Source: an uncultured Coriobacteriales bacterium (GTDB lineage: Bacteria > Actinomycetota > Coriobacteriia > Coriobacteriales > UMGS124). Taken from it: DNA of 64,000 bases. The position numbers were made by a program, and so were the translations under genes. The notes under the pieces are model-generated. The model did no database searches. It was not told the origin of the DNA and saw nothing but the letters and a program-made list of their open reading frames with translations. Numbering within the stretch: the stretch's first letter is position 1; each line of letters begins with the position of its first letter. Positions 35,592 through 44,774 of the stretch are shown piece after piece. The stretch is from positions 1 to 64,000 of the forward strand of contig CAKUFZ010000010.1 of assembly GCA_934654475.1 (NCBI GenBank), given 5' to 3'.

Positions 35592-35710
35592 GAGAACATC
35601 CTTTCTTCGGGACGGCTCGTTGTGACAGCGTGACTGGCCCATTGCCAGCCCGCTCCTGTCGCTTGAGTCAAACCTTAGGCATCAGGTGGTGTAAACTAAA
35701 TCCGAGAAAA

Positions 35711-35739
35711 CGTTGAGATGGCGTTTAGGGAGCGTTTAG
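35711..35739 (+). promoter_or_regulatory. Three CGTTKAG half-sites at 11-bp spacing
   Basis: CGTTGAG at 35711, CGTTTAG at 35722 and 35733; the last two extend to GCGTTTAG. They lie in the divergent flavoprotein/LuxR region, 65 bp before the LuxR start. One-turn spacing of direct half-sites suggests a regulator array. Confidence 0.55.
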
Positions 35740-35803
35740 ACAGTCAAACTGCCAGCTCAGATGCGTTGTCAAGGGGTCGGTTTGTCATAGGGGGGCGTGC
35801 CGG

Positions 35804-37420
35804 GTGACTGCGAGGAACAAAACGACGATGGGCCGCATAGGTTGGGTCGACGCCGTTTCGGTGGCGGGTTTTGCCTGCCTGCTTGCGACGCTGCTCCTCT
35901 ATTCGGCGGCGGCAATGCCCTTTCAACGCTTCGCGAACTTGCCTGATTTCGTCGGCATTTTGGGATATGCCTTGCGTTCGGGTGTTCTTGCTGGCGTTGT
36001 GGGGGCGCTCGTGGTGGGCCTGGGGCTTGGCAGGGTTTTGAGCCACGTGGCCGTGCGCGTGCTCTTTACGCTTGCGTTTGTGGCAGGCAATGCGTCCTTT
36101 TGCGCGATGGCCCTGGGCGGCGCGTGGCCCGAGTGGACATTTTGGCCGGTGGGCATCTGCGTTGGCGTGGGCTGTTTGGGCGAGCTGCTCGCTTGGGGTC
36201 GCATCCTGGCTCGTTACAACCTGCGGCAGGCAACGGGCGTTGTCGCGGGATCGGCGGTGCTTGCGGCGCTTGTAGGCTGGGCTCAGCTTCATGTGAGCGA
36301 GGCGTCTGCTGTGGCGCTGTTTATGCTCTGCGTGTTTGTCTGTGCCGCCCTGCCGTTTGCCTTTGCGCCGTTTCGCGATGCCTGGGCGAAGTCGGACGTG
36401 CCTGCCATCGAGGCGGGGGTGCGTGGCAAAAAGGCGTGGGACGGGCATGACGATCAGACCCAGGGCGCTTCTGTCTCTAAGTTTCCGGCGTCGTCTGAGC
36501 GGACCTACGGTGCGACCATCGTCCCAGGTCGCCTGCGCGGTTTTCTGGAGATGACCTTTGTTCCTGGGGTGGGACTTGCCCTTTTCGCCATGCTCATGGC
36601 AGTGCGCGGCGAGCTCTTCTTTGAGAACTACTCCGAATACGTCGTTGTCCAGGTGGTTGTTGCCCTGTTGCTGCTTGCCTGCATGCTGTTCCCGGCGTCT
36701 ACCCCGCTTTTGAGGGCGGTGTATCGCGGTCTTATTCCTGTGCTTTCGGTTGCGATGCTCGTGCTCAACTACTTCAGCGAGTCGCTTTTGGGCGGCTCGC
36801 CGTTTGAGCTTACCTTTGTGCTTGTGCTGTACACGGCTGCCGCGCTTCTGACGCTGTCCACCTTGGTGGGCATGGCCCATGCTGCCGAGTACCCTACCGA
36901 CCTCGTGGTGTGCGTGGGTGTCACGCTCTTCTGCTTTGTGACCGTCTTCACCCAGGTTGAGTGCGCAAATATTGGAGCCGATCCTGCTCAGGTGCGTACG
37001 CTTATCGTGGTGACGAGCGGCTTGTACGCTGCTGGGATGGTGGTGTACGCTCTGTGGCGTGGCCTGCGGGCTGACCATGAGGCGTTCGTGGGCATGGGAG
37101 ACCTCGAGGACGCCCGAGGCGCGGGTCTCGCCTCGTCCGGCGTGCCGACAGCTTCGGGGGACATTTCTGCCGTCGACGCGAGCGATGCCTTGCTCGGCGA
37201 AGCGAGCCTTGAGGCTCGTTGCGACGAGCTTGCCCACACCTACGGTCTCACAGTCCGCGAACGCGAGGTCCTGGGTTTTCTCGCTCACGGCCACAACGGC
37301 GTGTACATCGGCGAGGAGCTGGTCATTTCGCCCAACACGGTTCGCACGCACATCCACAACATCTATCGCAAGCTCAACGTCACCTCGCGTGAAGACATCC
37401 TGCGCATCGTGCGCGAGTAA
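35804..37420 (+). CDS. Multi-pass membrane LuxR-family transcriptional regulator
   Basis: 538 residues from GTG 35804 (GGGGGG upstream). Hydrophobic helices from about residue 10 to 430, with a hydrophilic loop near residues 205-245. A linker rich in Asp/Glu/Ala leads to the C-terminal LuxR HTH: YGLTVREREVLGFLAHGHNG, ISPNTVRTHIHNIYRKLNVT. Divergent from the flavoprotein at 33639, its probable target. Confidence 0.87.
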   Translation: MTARNKTTMGRIGWVDAVSVAGFACLLATLLLYSAAAMPFQRFANLPDFVGILGYALRSGVLAGVVGALVVGLGLGRVLSHVAVRVLFTLAFVAGNASFCAMALGGAWPEWTFWPVGICVGVGCLGELLAWGRILARYNLRQATGVVAGSAVLAALVGWAQLHVSEASAVALFMLCVFVCAALPFAFAPFRDAWAKSDVPAIEAGVRGKKAWDGHDDQTQGASVSKFPASSERTYGATIVPGRLRGFLEMTFVPGVGLALFAMLMAVRGELFFENYSEYVVVQVVVALLLLACMLFPASTPLLRAVYRGLIPVLSVAMLVLNYFSESLLGGSPFELTFVLVLYTAAALLTLSTLVGMAHAAEYPTDLVVCVGVTLFCFVTVFTQVECANIGADPAQVRTLIVVTSGLYAAGMVVYALWRGLRADHEAFVGMGDLEDARGAGLASSGVPTASGDISAVDASDALLGEASLEARCDELAHTYGLTVREREVLGFLAHGHNGVYIGEELVISPNTVRTHIHNIYRKLNVTSREDILRIVRE

Positions 37421-37423
37421 GAA

Positions 37424-37732
37424 TGGCGCAAGGGGACGCGCGCAATTCGTCGTTTGCTGGCAGGAAATTGAGTTTCGGAGTAGTCCCGAGGGTCCCGCGG
37501 TCAGCGAAACGAGTTTCGGAGTAGTGATTTCTGAACAAGGGAGCCACTCGACCCGGTATGGCGACAAATTCCGTTGTTTAAACAACGGAATAGATCACGA
37601 ATGCCCATTTTAAGGCCTCGGATTCCCTTGAGAAAGGTCTCTAGGGCGCCCTGAGAGCGTTTTGACTACTCCGAAACTCGTTTGTCTGCCAATGGGCTCG
37701 GGAAAAGTACTCCCAAACTCGTTTTGCTGCCA
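37424..37732. repeat. ~310-bp structured repeat element, copy 2
   Basis: Same nested architecture as 27667-27976, starting 4 bp after the LuxR stop. Outer arms begin GGCAGGAAATTGAGTTTC (37459) and end CGTTTTGCTGCC. Inner arms AAACGAGTTTCGGAGTAGT and its exact complement. The apical palindrome (37568-37591) is ATTCCGTTGTTT / AAACAACGGAAT: compared with copy 1 a T-A pair has become C-G, keeping the stem intact. Confidence 0.92.
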
Positions 37733-37820
37733 TGGATGAGTCGGTGTGCTCGGGTTTACGAATTCATCGGCCCCTCAAGTTGGTGGATGATGCAAGGGGA
37801 CGGGTGCCATGTGTTATCAA

Positions 37821-37857
37821 AAAGGCGGGCGCGCCCCATGTGGGACGCCCGCCTTTT
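37821..37857 (-). terminator. Terminator of the DUF1846 gene
   Basis: AAAGGCGGGCG ... CGCCCGCCTTTT, with T/A runs on both sides. A ribosome-independent stem near 44718 ends the surface-protein gene with a similar sequence. Confidence 0.8.
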
Positions 37858-37907
37858 GCAGTGCTATGTCTATCCGGCCTACGTCTTGCGCGCGGCTTCC
37901 TGCGTGC

Positions 37908-39389
37908 TTACTTGTGGTAATAACTGCTGCGCTCGTACTTGGCCTCGCAGCTCACGTTGATGCCGAGGGTGCGGTAGAGCTTCTCGTCGGCAGAGGAGAT
38001 GATGACCGAGAAGAACGCGTCGCAGCCGCGCAGTTGCTCGGCTGCCTCGATGGCGCGGGCGGCCAGGGGCTCGGTGGCCGAGCTCAGCGAGAGGGCAATG
38101 AGCATCTCGTCGGGGTGCAGGCGCGGGTTCTTGCTGTGCAGCAGCTCGGTCTTGAGGTGGCAGATGGGGTCGATGGCCTCGTTGCTGATGATGTAGGTCT
38201 CCTCGGGGATGCCCGCCAGGTACTTGAGGGCGTTGAGCAAAAGCGACGAGGCGGCGCCGAGGCGCGTGGAGGTGCGGCCGCTGATGACCTCGCCGTTGGG
38301 CAGCATCAGGGCGCCGGCGGGTTTGCCGGTGGCCTCCTCCTTGGCAAGGGCTGCCGCACGGATGGGGGAGAGGTCGGGCGTGACGCCGGCCTGCTTCATG
38401 AGCATCTTGAGCTTGCTCACCTGGTCGGCGCCGCAGCCGGTTCGCTTCGCGTTCACGCACGCGCTGAAGTAGCGGCGGACGATCTCCATGCGAGCTGCGT
38501 CGCACACGGCCTCGTCGTCGCAGATGGCAAGGCCTGCCATGTTGACGCCCATGTCCGTGGGGGACTGGTAGGGGCTCGCGCCCAAGATGCGTTCCATCAT
38601 GGCCTTGAGCACGGGGAACGTCTCGACGTCGCGGTTGTAGTTCACCGCCACCTTGCCGTAGGCCTCCAGGTGGAAGGGGTCGATGATGTTGGCGTCGTCC
38701 AGGTCGGCCGTGGCGGCCTCGTAGGCGAGGTTCACCGGGTGCTTGAGCGGCAGGTTCCATACGGGGAACGTCTCGTACTTGGCGTAACCGGCCTTGATGC
38801 CGTGCTTGGCGTCGAGGTAGATTTGCGACAGGCACGTGGCCATCTTGCCCGAGCCGGGGCCGGGGGCGGTCATGACCACGAGCGGGCGGGTCGTCTCAAT
38901 ATAGTCGTTCTTGCCGAAGCCCTCGTCGCTCACCACGTAGTCCACGTCCACGGGGTAGCCGGCGATGGGGTAGTGGCGGTAGGAGCGCATGCCCATGGCG
39001 TCGAGGCGCGCGCGGAAGACGTCGGCGGCGGGCTGGCCGGCGTAGCGCGTCACGACGACGGCGCTCACGAGGAAGCCCATGCCCTGGAAGATGTCGATGA
39101 GGCGCAGGACGTCCTCGTCGTAGGTGATGCCGAGGTCGCCGCGGACCTTGCCGCTCTCGATGTCGTTGGCGTTGACGGCGACGATGATCTCCACGTCGTC
39201 CTTGAAGCTTTGCAGCATGCGGATCTTCTCGTCAGGGGCAAAGCCAGGCAGGACGCGCGAGGCGTGCATGTCATCGAACAGCTTGCCGCCGAACTCAAGG
39301 TAGAGCTTGCCGCCGAACGAGCCGATACGCTCGCGGATGTGAGCGGCCTGCAGTTCGACGTATTTCTGGCTGTCGAATCCAATGCGCAT
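37908..39389 (-). CDS. DUF1846 (UPF0371) family protein
   Basis: 493 residues from ATG 39389, the usual length. Family landmarks: IGFDSQKYVELQAAHIRERI, LYLEFGGKLFDDMHASRVLP, VVMTAPGPGSGKMATCLSQI (a P-loop-like stretch), and PICHLKTELLHSKNPRLHPD. Soluble, no signal peptide. The biochemical role of the family is not established. It stands alone, convergent with the LuxR gene. Confidence 0.9.
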   Translation of the reverse strand: MRIGFDSQKYVELQAAHIRERIGSFGGKLYLEFGGKLFDDMHASRVLPGFAPDEKIRMLQSFKDDVEIIVAVNANDIESGKVRGDLGITYDEDVLRLIDIFQGMGFLVSAVVVTRYAGQPAADVFRARLDAMGMRSYRHYPIAGYPVDVDYVVSDEGFGKNDYIETTRPLVVMTAPGPGSGKMATCLSQIYLDAKHGIKAGYAKYETFPVWNLPLKHPVNLAYEAATADLDDANIIDPFHLEAYGKVAVNYNRDVETFPVLKAMMERILGASPYQSPTDMGVNMAGLAICDDEAVCDAARMEIVRRYFSACVNAKRTGCGADQVSKLKMLMKQAGVTPDLSPIRAAALAKEEATGKPAGALMLPNGEVISGRTSTRLGAASSLLLNALKYLAGIPEETYIISNEAIDPICHLKTELLHSKNPRLHPDEMLIALSLSSATEPLAARAIEAAEQLRGCDAFFSVIISSADEKLYRTLGINVSCEAKYERSSYYHK

Positions 39390-39926
39390 AGTGCGTCTGT
39401 CCTCTCATGCTCAAGCCTTCAGCGACGGCGATGATGCTACCACGTCCCGGCGTGTTTGTGGGAAGGATGGGCGCGGGGCCACCAAGGAAAACACGGAGCA
39501 CATCGACGGCGCGGGGACTGTGCGTCCTGGAGGTCTGTGCCCCGGCGCTTGCGCGGCTTTCTGCTGCTTGAGAAGAGCGGCAGCTTGCAACGCGCGCTCT
39601 TCGCATCTCTCGGGGCGCTCCCGTGCAACGTCCAAGGGCTCGCTCGTCTATCGTTTCCCTGAGTTCAAGAGATTTTCTTGGCAGTCCCGTTTATAGGGAC
39701 ACATTTCGCCTCAAATTCGCCAAAACCAGCATTTCCCCAGTTCAACGTGTCAAGGTGACCCCTCTCATTCTTTGGGTATGAGCCTGGGAGCGTCAAATTT
39801 CATACCCGTCGCGGCATGGTGGAACGACCGGCGGCACGCCACGATGGGGTTAGCCCGAACGGAAGGCGGGCCGGCAAAGAGGCCGTGCTCGCAGGTTCGG
39901 AAACAACCGTGTTGGAAAGGAAACAT
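39390..39926. promoter_or_regulatory. 537-bp intergenic region with GGGTATGA / TCATACCC pair
   Basis: Divergent DUF1846 and flavoprotein genes. The only structure I can point to is an inverted pair, GGGTATGA (39774-39781) and TCATACCC (39800-39807), 18 bp apart and 120 bp before the flavoprotein start, which could be an operator. No gene is supported in the rest. Confidence 0.45.
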
Positions 39927-42119
39927 ATGTCCACCAGCATCACCCGCAGCGACTTTCTGAAGACTGCCGCTCTTGCCGGCGCCGCTCTCGGCATCACCGC
40001 CACCGGCGTGAGCACCGCCCAGGCCGAGGATGCCCCCGCAGACCTCGCTCCCTTTGCGTTCACGCCCGGCACCTACGTGTCGAAGCAGTCCACCGGCTTC
40101 GCCGAGATGGACATCACCTGCGAGCTGTCCGAGGACGCCATTACTTCGGTGACCTACACCGTCACGCAGACGAGCCGCAAGGACTACTCCGAGAACTTCC
40201 GCGACGGCATCGACGACCTGTGCAACCGTATCGTCGAGGCCAACAGCCCCTACGTCGACGCCATCTCCGGCGCCACGCTGTGCACCAACGTCACCATTGC
40301 TGGCGTGAAGGACTGCATGGAGCAGGCCGGTTACGAGTTCCCGGCCGAGGCCGCCTATGTTGTTGCCACGCCCGAGTGGCTCGGCGACAAGCCCGAGATC
40401 GACGAGGCTGACATCGTCGACACCACCGAGGCTGACATCGTCATCGTCGGCGGCGGTAACGCCGGTCTCGCCTGCGCTGTGACTGCTGCCGAGGGTGGCA
40501 AAAAGGTCGTTGTGCTTGAGGCCCAGGACGAGGACAACATGTTCTGGTACGGCCTGCACCAGATCGGTACCGTCAACTCCAAGTTCTGCATGGACGCCGG
40601 CTGCCCCGAGATCGACAAGTCCGAGTTCATCGCCGACTGGCAGCGCCGCTCCCTGGGCTATACCAACCCCTGCCTGGTGAAGAAGTTCGTCGACAACTCC
40701 GGCGAGATGGTCGACTGGCTCATGGAGAACTCCCCCGAGTCCGTCGTTGCCTCCACGAAGATCGAGCTTGTCGAGGGTTGCGCCGACGAGTACTTCGCCA
40801 ACGGTGGCGACATCAACGGCTACAAGTGCTGGAAGGGCACCATCACCTACCCCATGAACGCCGGTAGCTTCGGCGAGGGTGCAGGCGCTGGCGACATGGC
40901 TCAGGAGAGCGGCGGCAAGGCCCTCATCGCCAAGTCCGAGTCCCTGGGCGCGCAGTGGTTCTGGGGCTACAAGGGCATCGTGCTTGAGACCACCGAGGAA
41001 GAGGTTCCCTGCAAGATCGAGCAGGTTGGCGAGGACGGCGTCGACGTCATCTCCGATGGCACTGAGACCCACACCCGCGTGACCGGCGTCATCGCTCAGG
41101 ATGCCGACGGTAACTACCACCGCTTCACCGGCGAGAGCATCGTCCTGTCTGCTGGCGACTACGGCGCGAACAACGCCATGTACAAGGAGCTGCAGCAGAA
41201 CCAGCGCGAGCTGTTCGACGCTCACGGCCTGGACATCTCCAAGATGCGTACCGCCGGCTTTGGCCGCGACGGCTCGGGCATCAAGATGGGCATGTGGGCC
41301 GGCGGCTCCATGGACCCGATCCAGCGCACCCTCATCTCGCCTGAGGTCGTGTACACCTCCGACAAGTACTCCGTGAACCTGCTCATCCGTCAGGGCACCT
41401 ACCGCTTCGCCCTGTGGCTCGACTCCGACATGCAGCGCTTCTGCGACGAGGAGTTCATGGGCTGCTTCGGCATCATCGAGCAGATGGAGCGCAGGAAGTT
41501 CGGCCGCTTCTACGCATTCTTCGACTCCAAGTACAAGACCCTGCTGTCTCGCTCCGCGCCTGAGCATTTCTGCGCCGGTCGCGACGACTCGCTCGACGAG
41601 ACGCTGGCCCACTGGGTCGAGCGCGGCGCCGAGGGCGAGGAGACCGCTGGTGGCGCTGGCGAGACCACGTGGTCCACGGGTACGCCCTGCCACTTCGCGG
41701 CTAACACCTGGGAGGAGCTCTTCGAGTACATGGGCCTCTCCGACGAGGAGGCTGCCGCCGCCAAGGCTTCCATCGACCGTTACAACGAGATGGCCGCTGC
41801 TGGCAAGGACACCGACTTCGGCCGCGACCCGCGCGTCCTGCTCCCCATCGACGAGCCCCCGTTCTTCGGTATGATCCAGGTGCAGGAGAAGCCCGCCCTG
41901 GGCACCGTCAGCCTCAACGGCCTGGTCATCGACGCAAACCAGCGCGTTCTTGACAAGAACTTCAACCCGATCGAGGGCCTCTACGCTTCCGGCAACAACT
42001 CCGGCGGCCGCTTCGGCACCCACTACTCCACGCCTATCCAGGGCGTCAGCCTCGGCATGGCCCTCACCCTGGGCCGCGTCCTGGGCAAGGAGCTCTCCGG
42101 CCAGGAGATCTCGAAGTAA
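39927..42119 (+). CDS. Exported flavoprotein with N-terminal FMN-binding domain
   Basis: 730 residues from ATG 39927 (GGAAAGG upstream). The signal region TRSDFLKTAALAGAALGITA has the spacing of a Tat signal but only one arginine (RS in place of RR). Residues ~45-130 form an FMN-binding domain with an ApbE-type flavinylation motif DAISGATLC (SGAT at 115-118; a Cys where Ser/Thr is usual at the last position). FAD Rossmann DIVIVGGGNAGLACAVTAAE at about 172-191. C-terminal FAD block EGLYASGNNSGGRFGTHYST. The covalent FMN would pass electrons to the FAD site. Followed by a coiled-coil gene and a LuxR gene on the same strand. Confidence 0.9.
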   Translation: MSTSITRSDFLKTAALAGAALGITATGVSTAQAEDAPADLAPFAFTPGTYVSKQSTGFAEMDITCELSEDAITSVTYTVTQTSRKDYSENFRDGIDDLCNRIVEANSPYVDAISGATLCTNVTIAGVKDCMEQAGYEFPAEAAYVVATPEWLGDKPEIDEADIVDTTEADIVIVGGGNAGLACAVTAAEGGKKVVVLEAQDEDNMFWYGLHQIGTVNSKFCMDAGCPEIDKSEFIADWQRRSLGYTNPCLVKKFVDNSGEMVDWLMENSPESVVASTKIELVEGCADEYFANGGDINGYKCWKGTITYPMNAGSFGEGAGAGDMAQESGGKALIAKSESLGAQWFWGYKGIVLETTEEEVPCKIEQVGEDGVDVISDGTETHTRVTGVIAQDADGNYHRFTGESIVLSAGDYGANNAMYKELQQNQRELFDAHGLDISKMRTAGFGRDGSGIKMGMWAGGSMDPIQRTLISPEVVYTSDKYSVNLLIRQGTYRFALWLDSDMQRFCDEEFMGCFGIIEQMERRKFGRFYAFFDSKYKTLLSRSAPEHFCAGRDDSLDETLAHWVERGAEGEETAGGAGETTWSTGTPCHFAANTWEELFEYMGLSDEEAAAAKASIDRYNEMAAAGKDTDFGRDPRVLLPIDEPPFFGMIQVQEKPALGTVSLNGLVIDANQRVLDKNFNPIEGLYASGNNSGGRFGTHYSTPIQGVSLGMALTLGRVLGKELSGQEISK

Positions 42120-42138
42120 GACAGCGTTTTGGGTTCTG

Positions 42139-42186
42139 GCCGGCCGCCCCGTCGCACACAGCGTGCGGGGCGGCCGGTTTTTCTGT
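42139..42186 (+). terminator. Rho-independent terminator
   Basis: CCGGCCGCCCCG ... CGGGGCGGCCGG followed by TTTTTCTG, about 20 bp after the flavoprotein stop. Confidence 0.9.
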
Positions 42187-42250
42187 ATCCTCGCGTGCCG
42201 ATGGGCTGCGGGCTGTGGGGTTTTGGGGTTCGAAGGGAAGGGATGACGCG

Positions 42251-42739
42251 ATGGGCAACGAGACAAATGACCAGCTGACGGGTGCATACCAGGCGGAATC
42301 GGCCAACGAGCGGCATCTGCAGTCGCTGCTTGCCGACATGCCGCGCATGCAGGAGATTCAGGCCAAGTTGGAGAGGCACCGCGCCGCAGGGCAGGTGCTC
42401 GCCAAGTACTCATGCGTCGACGATCTCGAGGGCGACCTCGAGCAGCTCGAGTCTCGCGCGTTTGACCGTGACGCCATCGATCCCAAGCTTTACGAGCAGC
42501 TGGTAAACGAGAAACGTCTGGCCCTGCGTGGCGAGAAGGCGCGTTTTGAGCGCGACCTCGAGCACAGCCCCTTCGCCAGCGTTCCCGAGGCATCGCGTGC
42601 GCGTCTGTCCGAGGCTGATGCCCTCGCCTTGGAAGACGAACTCAACCGCTTCCGTGAGGATTATGCCTACACGCTGGCTCGTTGCGAGGCCGATGCCGCG
42701 AAGGCCGGGGAGGCGCCTGGCGTTTCCCCCGAGGCATAA
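42251..42739 (+). CDS. Small charged coiled-coil protein of unknown function
   Basis: 162 residues from ATG 42251 (GAAGGG upstream; a longer frame from 42215 is unlikely). Rich in Glu, Arg, Leu and Ala with heptad-like stretches (MQEIQAKLERHRAAGQ, LYEQLVNEKRLALRGEKARF). No signal peptide, membrane helix or Cys pair. It sits between the FMN flavoprotein and its LuxR gene; I do not recognise a family. Confidence 0.75.
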   Translation: MGNETNDQLTGAYQAESANERHLQSLLADMPRMQEIQAKLERHRAAGQVLAKYSCVDDLEGDLEQLESRAFDRDAIDPKLYEQLVNEKRLALRGEKARFERDLEHSPFASVPEASRARLSEADALALEDELNRFREDYAYTLARCEADAAKAGEAPGVSPEA

Positions 42740-42834
42740 TGCGTTCCACCTGCGATTCTCTCACTTCGGTGGTATCATCCCCGCGTGCTGATGTGCGGCG
42801 CGAAACGCGCCCAGACGTCGACGGGGGAAACGCC

Positions 42835-44439
42835 ATGGCGGAAAAAGATAAGACACAGGGGTGGGCGCGGGTCAAAACCTTGCCGTCGTTCCCTGTTTTT
42901 TGGGTCTGCCTGGAGGCGGCTCTCATCATTCTCTGGTTCGACTTTGCGTATCGCATGACGCCCGGGCCCGTCTATACGCTGCCGATTTCCATCTTGAACC
43001 ACCCGCGTGGGGATGCGGGTTGGCTTGCTGCCCTTGCGGGCACGGCGCTCGCTGCCTTTGTGGTTGCCTTTGTTGGTAAGCGTTCTACTGCAGACGTTAC
43101 CTGTGAAAATGGCGCTTCGAGGGGTGATGCCTCTTCTTGCCAGGTGGCTGCAGCAGGCGGGCTGTGTTGCATCCGCCCCGCCTTTGGCGGAGCGCTTCAC
43201 GCTGACATGTTGAATCTCGCATGTGCCCTGGGCTGTTTTGTGGGGCCAGCCCTTGTCAAGCTGGGCTCGTCGAGTCTGGTGCTCACGGTGGTGGGCGGCC
43301 TCATCGGCGGTCTGGCTTTCGGGTTTTTGGTGCCGCGGCTTGTGGCCAACGCGCCCGTTGAGCCGCGCAGTTCCACGGTTTTGGGATTGGCGTGCGCAAG
43401 TTTGGGAGCATGTGCTGCCATCAAGCTGCTTTTTGGGGCGCTCAATGCTGATGTGTGCGCGGCGCTCGTTTGCATCCTGCCGATTCTTAGCGTTATGTGC
43501 GAGGCGCGCGCCCTTGCTGTACGCGGCCCGCAGTCTGGTATGGTCGCTGGTGTGACGGCGGGCACGGCCTCTTCTGCGCAGTCGCCCGCGGCGCGGCCTT
43601 CTCAGTTACGCAGCCACCTCACCGAGGTCGCGTGCTGCTCTTTGGGCTTGGGGCTCTACATGGGCCTCATTGGCTTTTCCAACGACGGTCTTGGCCAGGC
43701 AGAGTACGTGTATCGCCAGGTTGTGACCGGCGTGGGCGGCACCTTGCTTGCGTGTGCATTGCTTTTTCTCTCGATGCGCGCCAACCCCGACGCGCCGTAT
43801 GTGGTGCTCCCGATATTGTTGGGCACCTCGGCCCTCGTGTTCATCCTCACCACAACGATGCCCTCTGATGTGGGCCAGACGCTCGCTCATATTGCCGGCA
43901 AAGCGACTGACAGCCTCACGAGTGCCCTCGCTATGTGTGCGATGGTGGAGCTGCTGGGGCTTGCCCGGCGGGGTGAAGAGGGCCTCAAGAACCCTGCCTG
44001 GGTCGTCTGCATCTGCTCGTTTACCCTGCTTGTGGGCATCCTGGGTGGCGGCGTGCTCATGAGCACGGTGGGTCTGGGCACGACTTCCATCGTGCTCGTT
44101 GCCGTGTCGCTGCTCTACGGCGCCCTGCTCAGCCTGGGTGTGACCGTGCAGCAGCGTGCCCGCGACCAGTTCGTCATCGTGCGCAACCCGGCCGACATGG
44201 CGCGCATTGCGCAGGTGCAGGCCGACGCCATCGCCGCCGAGCTCGGCACGCTCACCCCGCGCGAGACCGAGGTCCTGCCGTATCTGTTGCAGCACCAGAG
44301 TGCCGACGCCATCGCCGAGAAGCTCGGCATCTCGCGCAACACGGTGAAGACGCATACGGCTCACATCTACGAGAAGGCGGGCGTCAACACCCGCGCTCAG
44401 CTCGTCGACCTCGCGGCGACGAAGACTGTGGCACTCTAG
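42835..44439 (+). CDS. Multi-pass membrane LuxR-family transcriptional regulator
   Basis: 534 residues from ATG 42835 (GGGGGAA upstream). Hydrophobic helices from about residue 15 to 450, with hydrophilic loops near residues 85-110 and 235-260. C-terminal LuxR HTH: LTPRETEVLPYLLQHQSADA, ISRNTVKTHTAHIYEKAGVN. It is tandem with, not divergent from, the FMN flavoprotein at 39927, the only such flavoprotein-first arrangement in the window. Confidence 0.87.
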   Translation: MAEKDKTQGWARVKTLPSFPVFWVCLEAALIILWFDFAYRMTPGPVYTLPISILNHPRGDAGWLAALAGTALAAFVVAFVGKRSTADVTCENGASRGDASSCQVAAAGGLCCIRPAFGGALHADMLNLACALGCFVGPALVKLGSSSLVLTVVGGLIGGLAFGFLVPRLVANAPVEPRSSTVLGLACASLGACAAIKLLFGALNADVCAALVCILPILSVMCEARALAVRGPQSGMVAGVTAGTASSAQSPAARPSQLRSHLTEVACCSLGLGLYMGLIGFSNDGLGQAEYVYRQVVTGVGGTLLACALLFLSMRANPDAPYVVLPILLGTSALVFILTTTMPSDVGQTLAHIAGKATDSLTSALAMCAMVELLGLARRGEEGLKNPAWVVCICSFTLLVGILGGGVLMSTVGLGTTSIVLVAVSLLYGALLSLGVTVQQRARDQFVIVRNPADMARIAQVQADAIAAELGTLTPRETEVLPYLLQHQSADAIAEKLGISRNTVKTHTAHIYEKAGVNTRAQLVDLAATKTVAL

Positions 44440-44472
44440 CAGGGATTTTATAATCAAGGATGTGAAACATGA

Positions 44473-44522
44473 ACCGCCCCCTTCCCCGATGGGCAGTGCC
44501 TAGGGAAGGGGGCGGTTTTTTG
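44473..44522 (+). terminator. Rho-independent terminator
   Basis: CCGCCCCCTTCCC ... GGGAAGGGGGCGG followed by TTTTTTG, 35 bp after the LuxR stop. Confidence 0.92.
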
Positions 44523-44544
44523 TGCACTCTGGCGGCCTGACCCA

Positions 44545-44610
44545 TGCGGGCGGCTTGGCTGCGCGGGCGGCTTGGCTGCGCGGGCGGGTTGGCTGCGCGG
44601 GCGGGTTGGC
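44545..44610 (+). repeat. 17-bp tandem repeat, about four units
   Basis: TGCGCGGGCGGSTTGGC repeated at 44560, 44577 and 44594, with a shorter first unit at 44545. Non-coding, between two terminators of converging genes. The rest of 44440-44774 holds only those terminators. Confidence 0.85.
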
Positions 44611-44717
44611 CATGCGGCGGCCTGACCAGCCCCGATGGCTTGGCTGTGCAGACAGTCGGGCTTGCCCTACTGGGTAGGCCGCACGGCTGGCATCAGCCTG
44701 CCGCCGCGCGTGCATGC

Positions 44718-44755
44718 AAAAGGCGGGCGCCCCGTGTGGGACACCCGCCTTGTCT
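44718..44755 (-). terminator. Terminator of the surface-protein gene
   Basis: AAGGCGGG ... CCCGCCTT just past the stop at 44775; on the minus strand an A/T-rich flank follows. Confidence 0.75.
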
Positions 44756-44774
44756 TGCCTGCTACCTGCCTTAC

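Noticed and set aside
33552..35633. 693-codon open frame on the + strand
   Set aside because: Antisense of the flavoprotein at 33639.
39382..39696. Possible HTH remnant (LLLEKSGSLQRA-like) in the 39.4-39.7 kb gap
   Set aside because: The resemblance to a LysR N-terminus covers about a dozen residues in one of several overlapping frames, with no continuation.
39765..42593. 942-codon open frame on the - strand
   Set aside because: Antisense of the FMN flavoprotein; no ribosome site and shadow-like composition.
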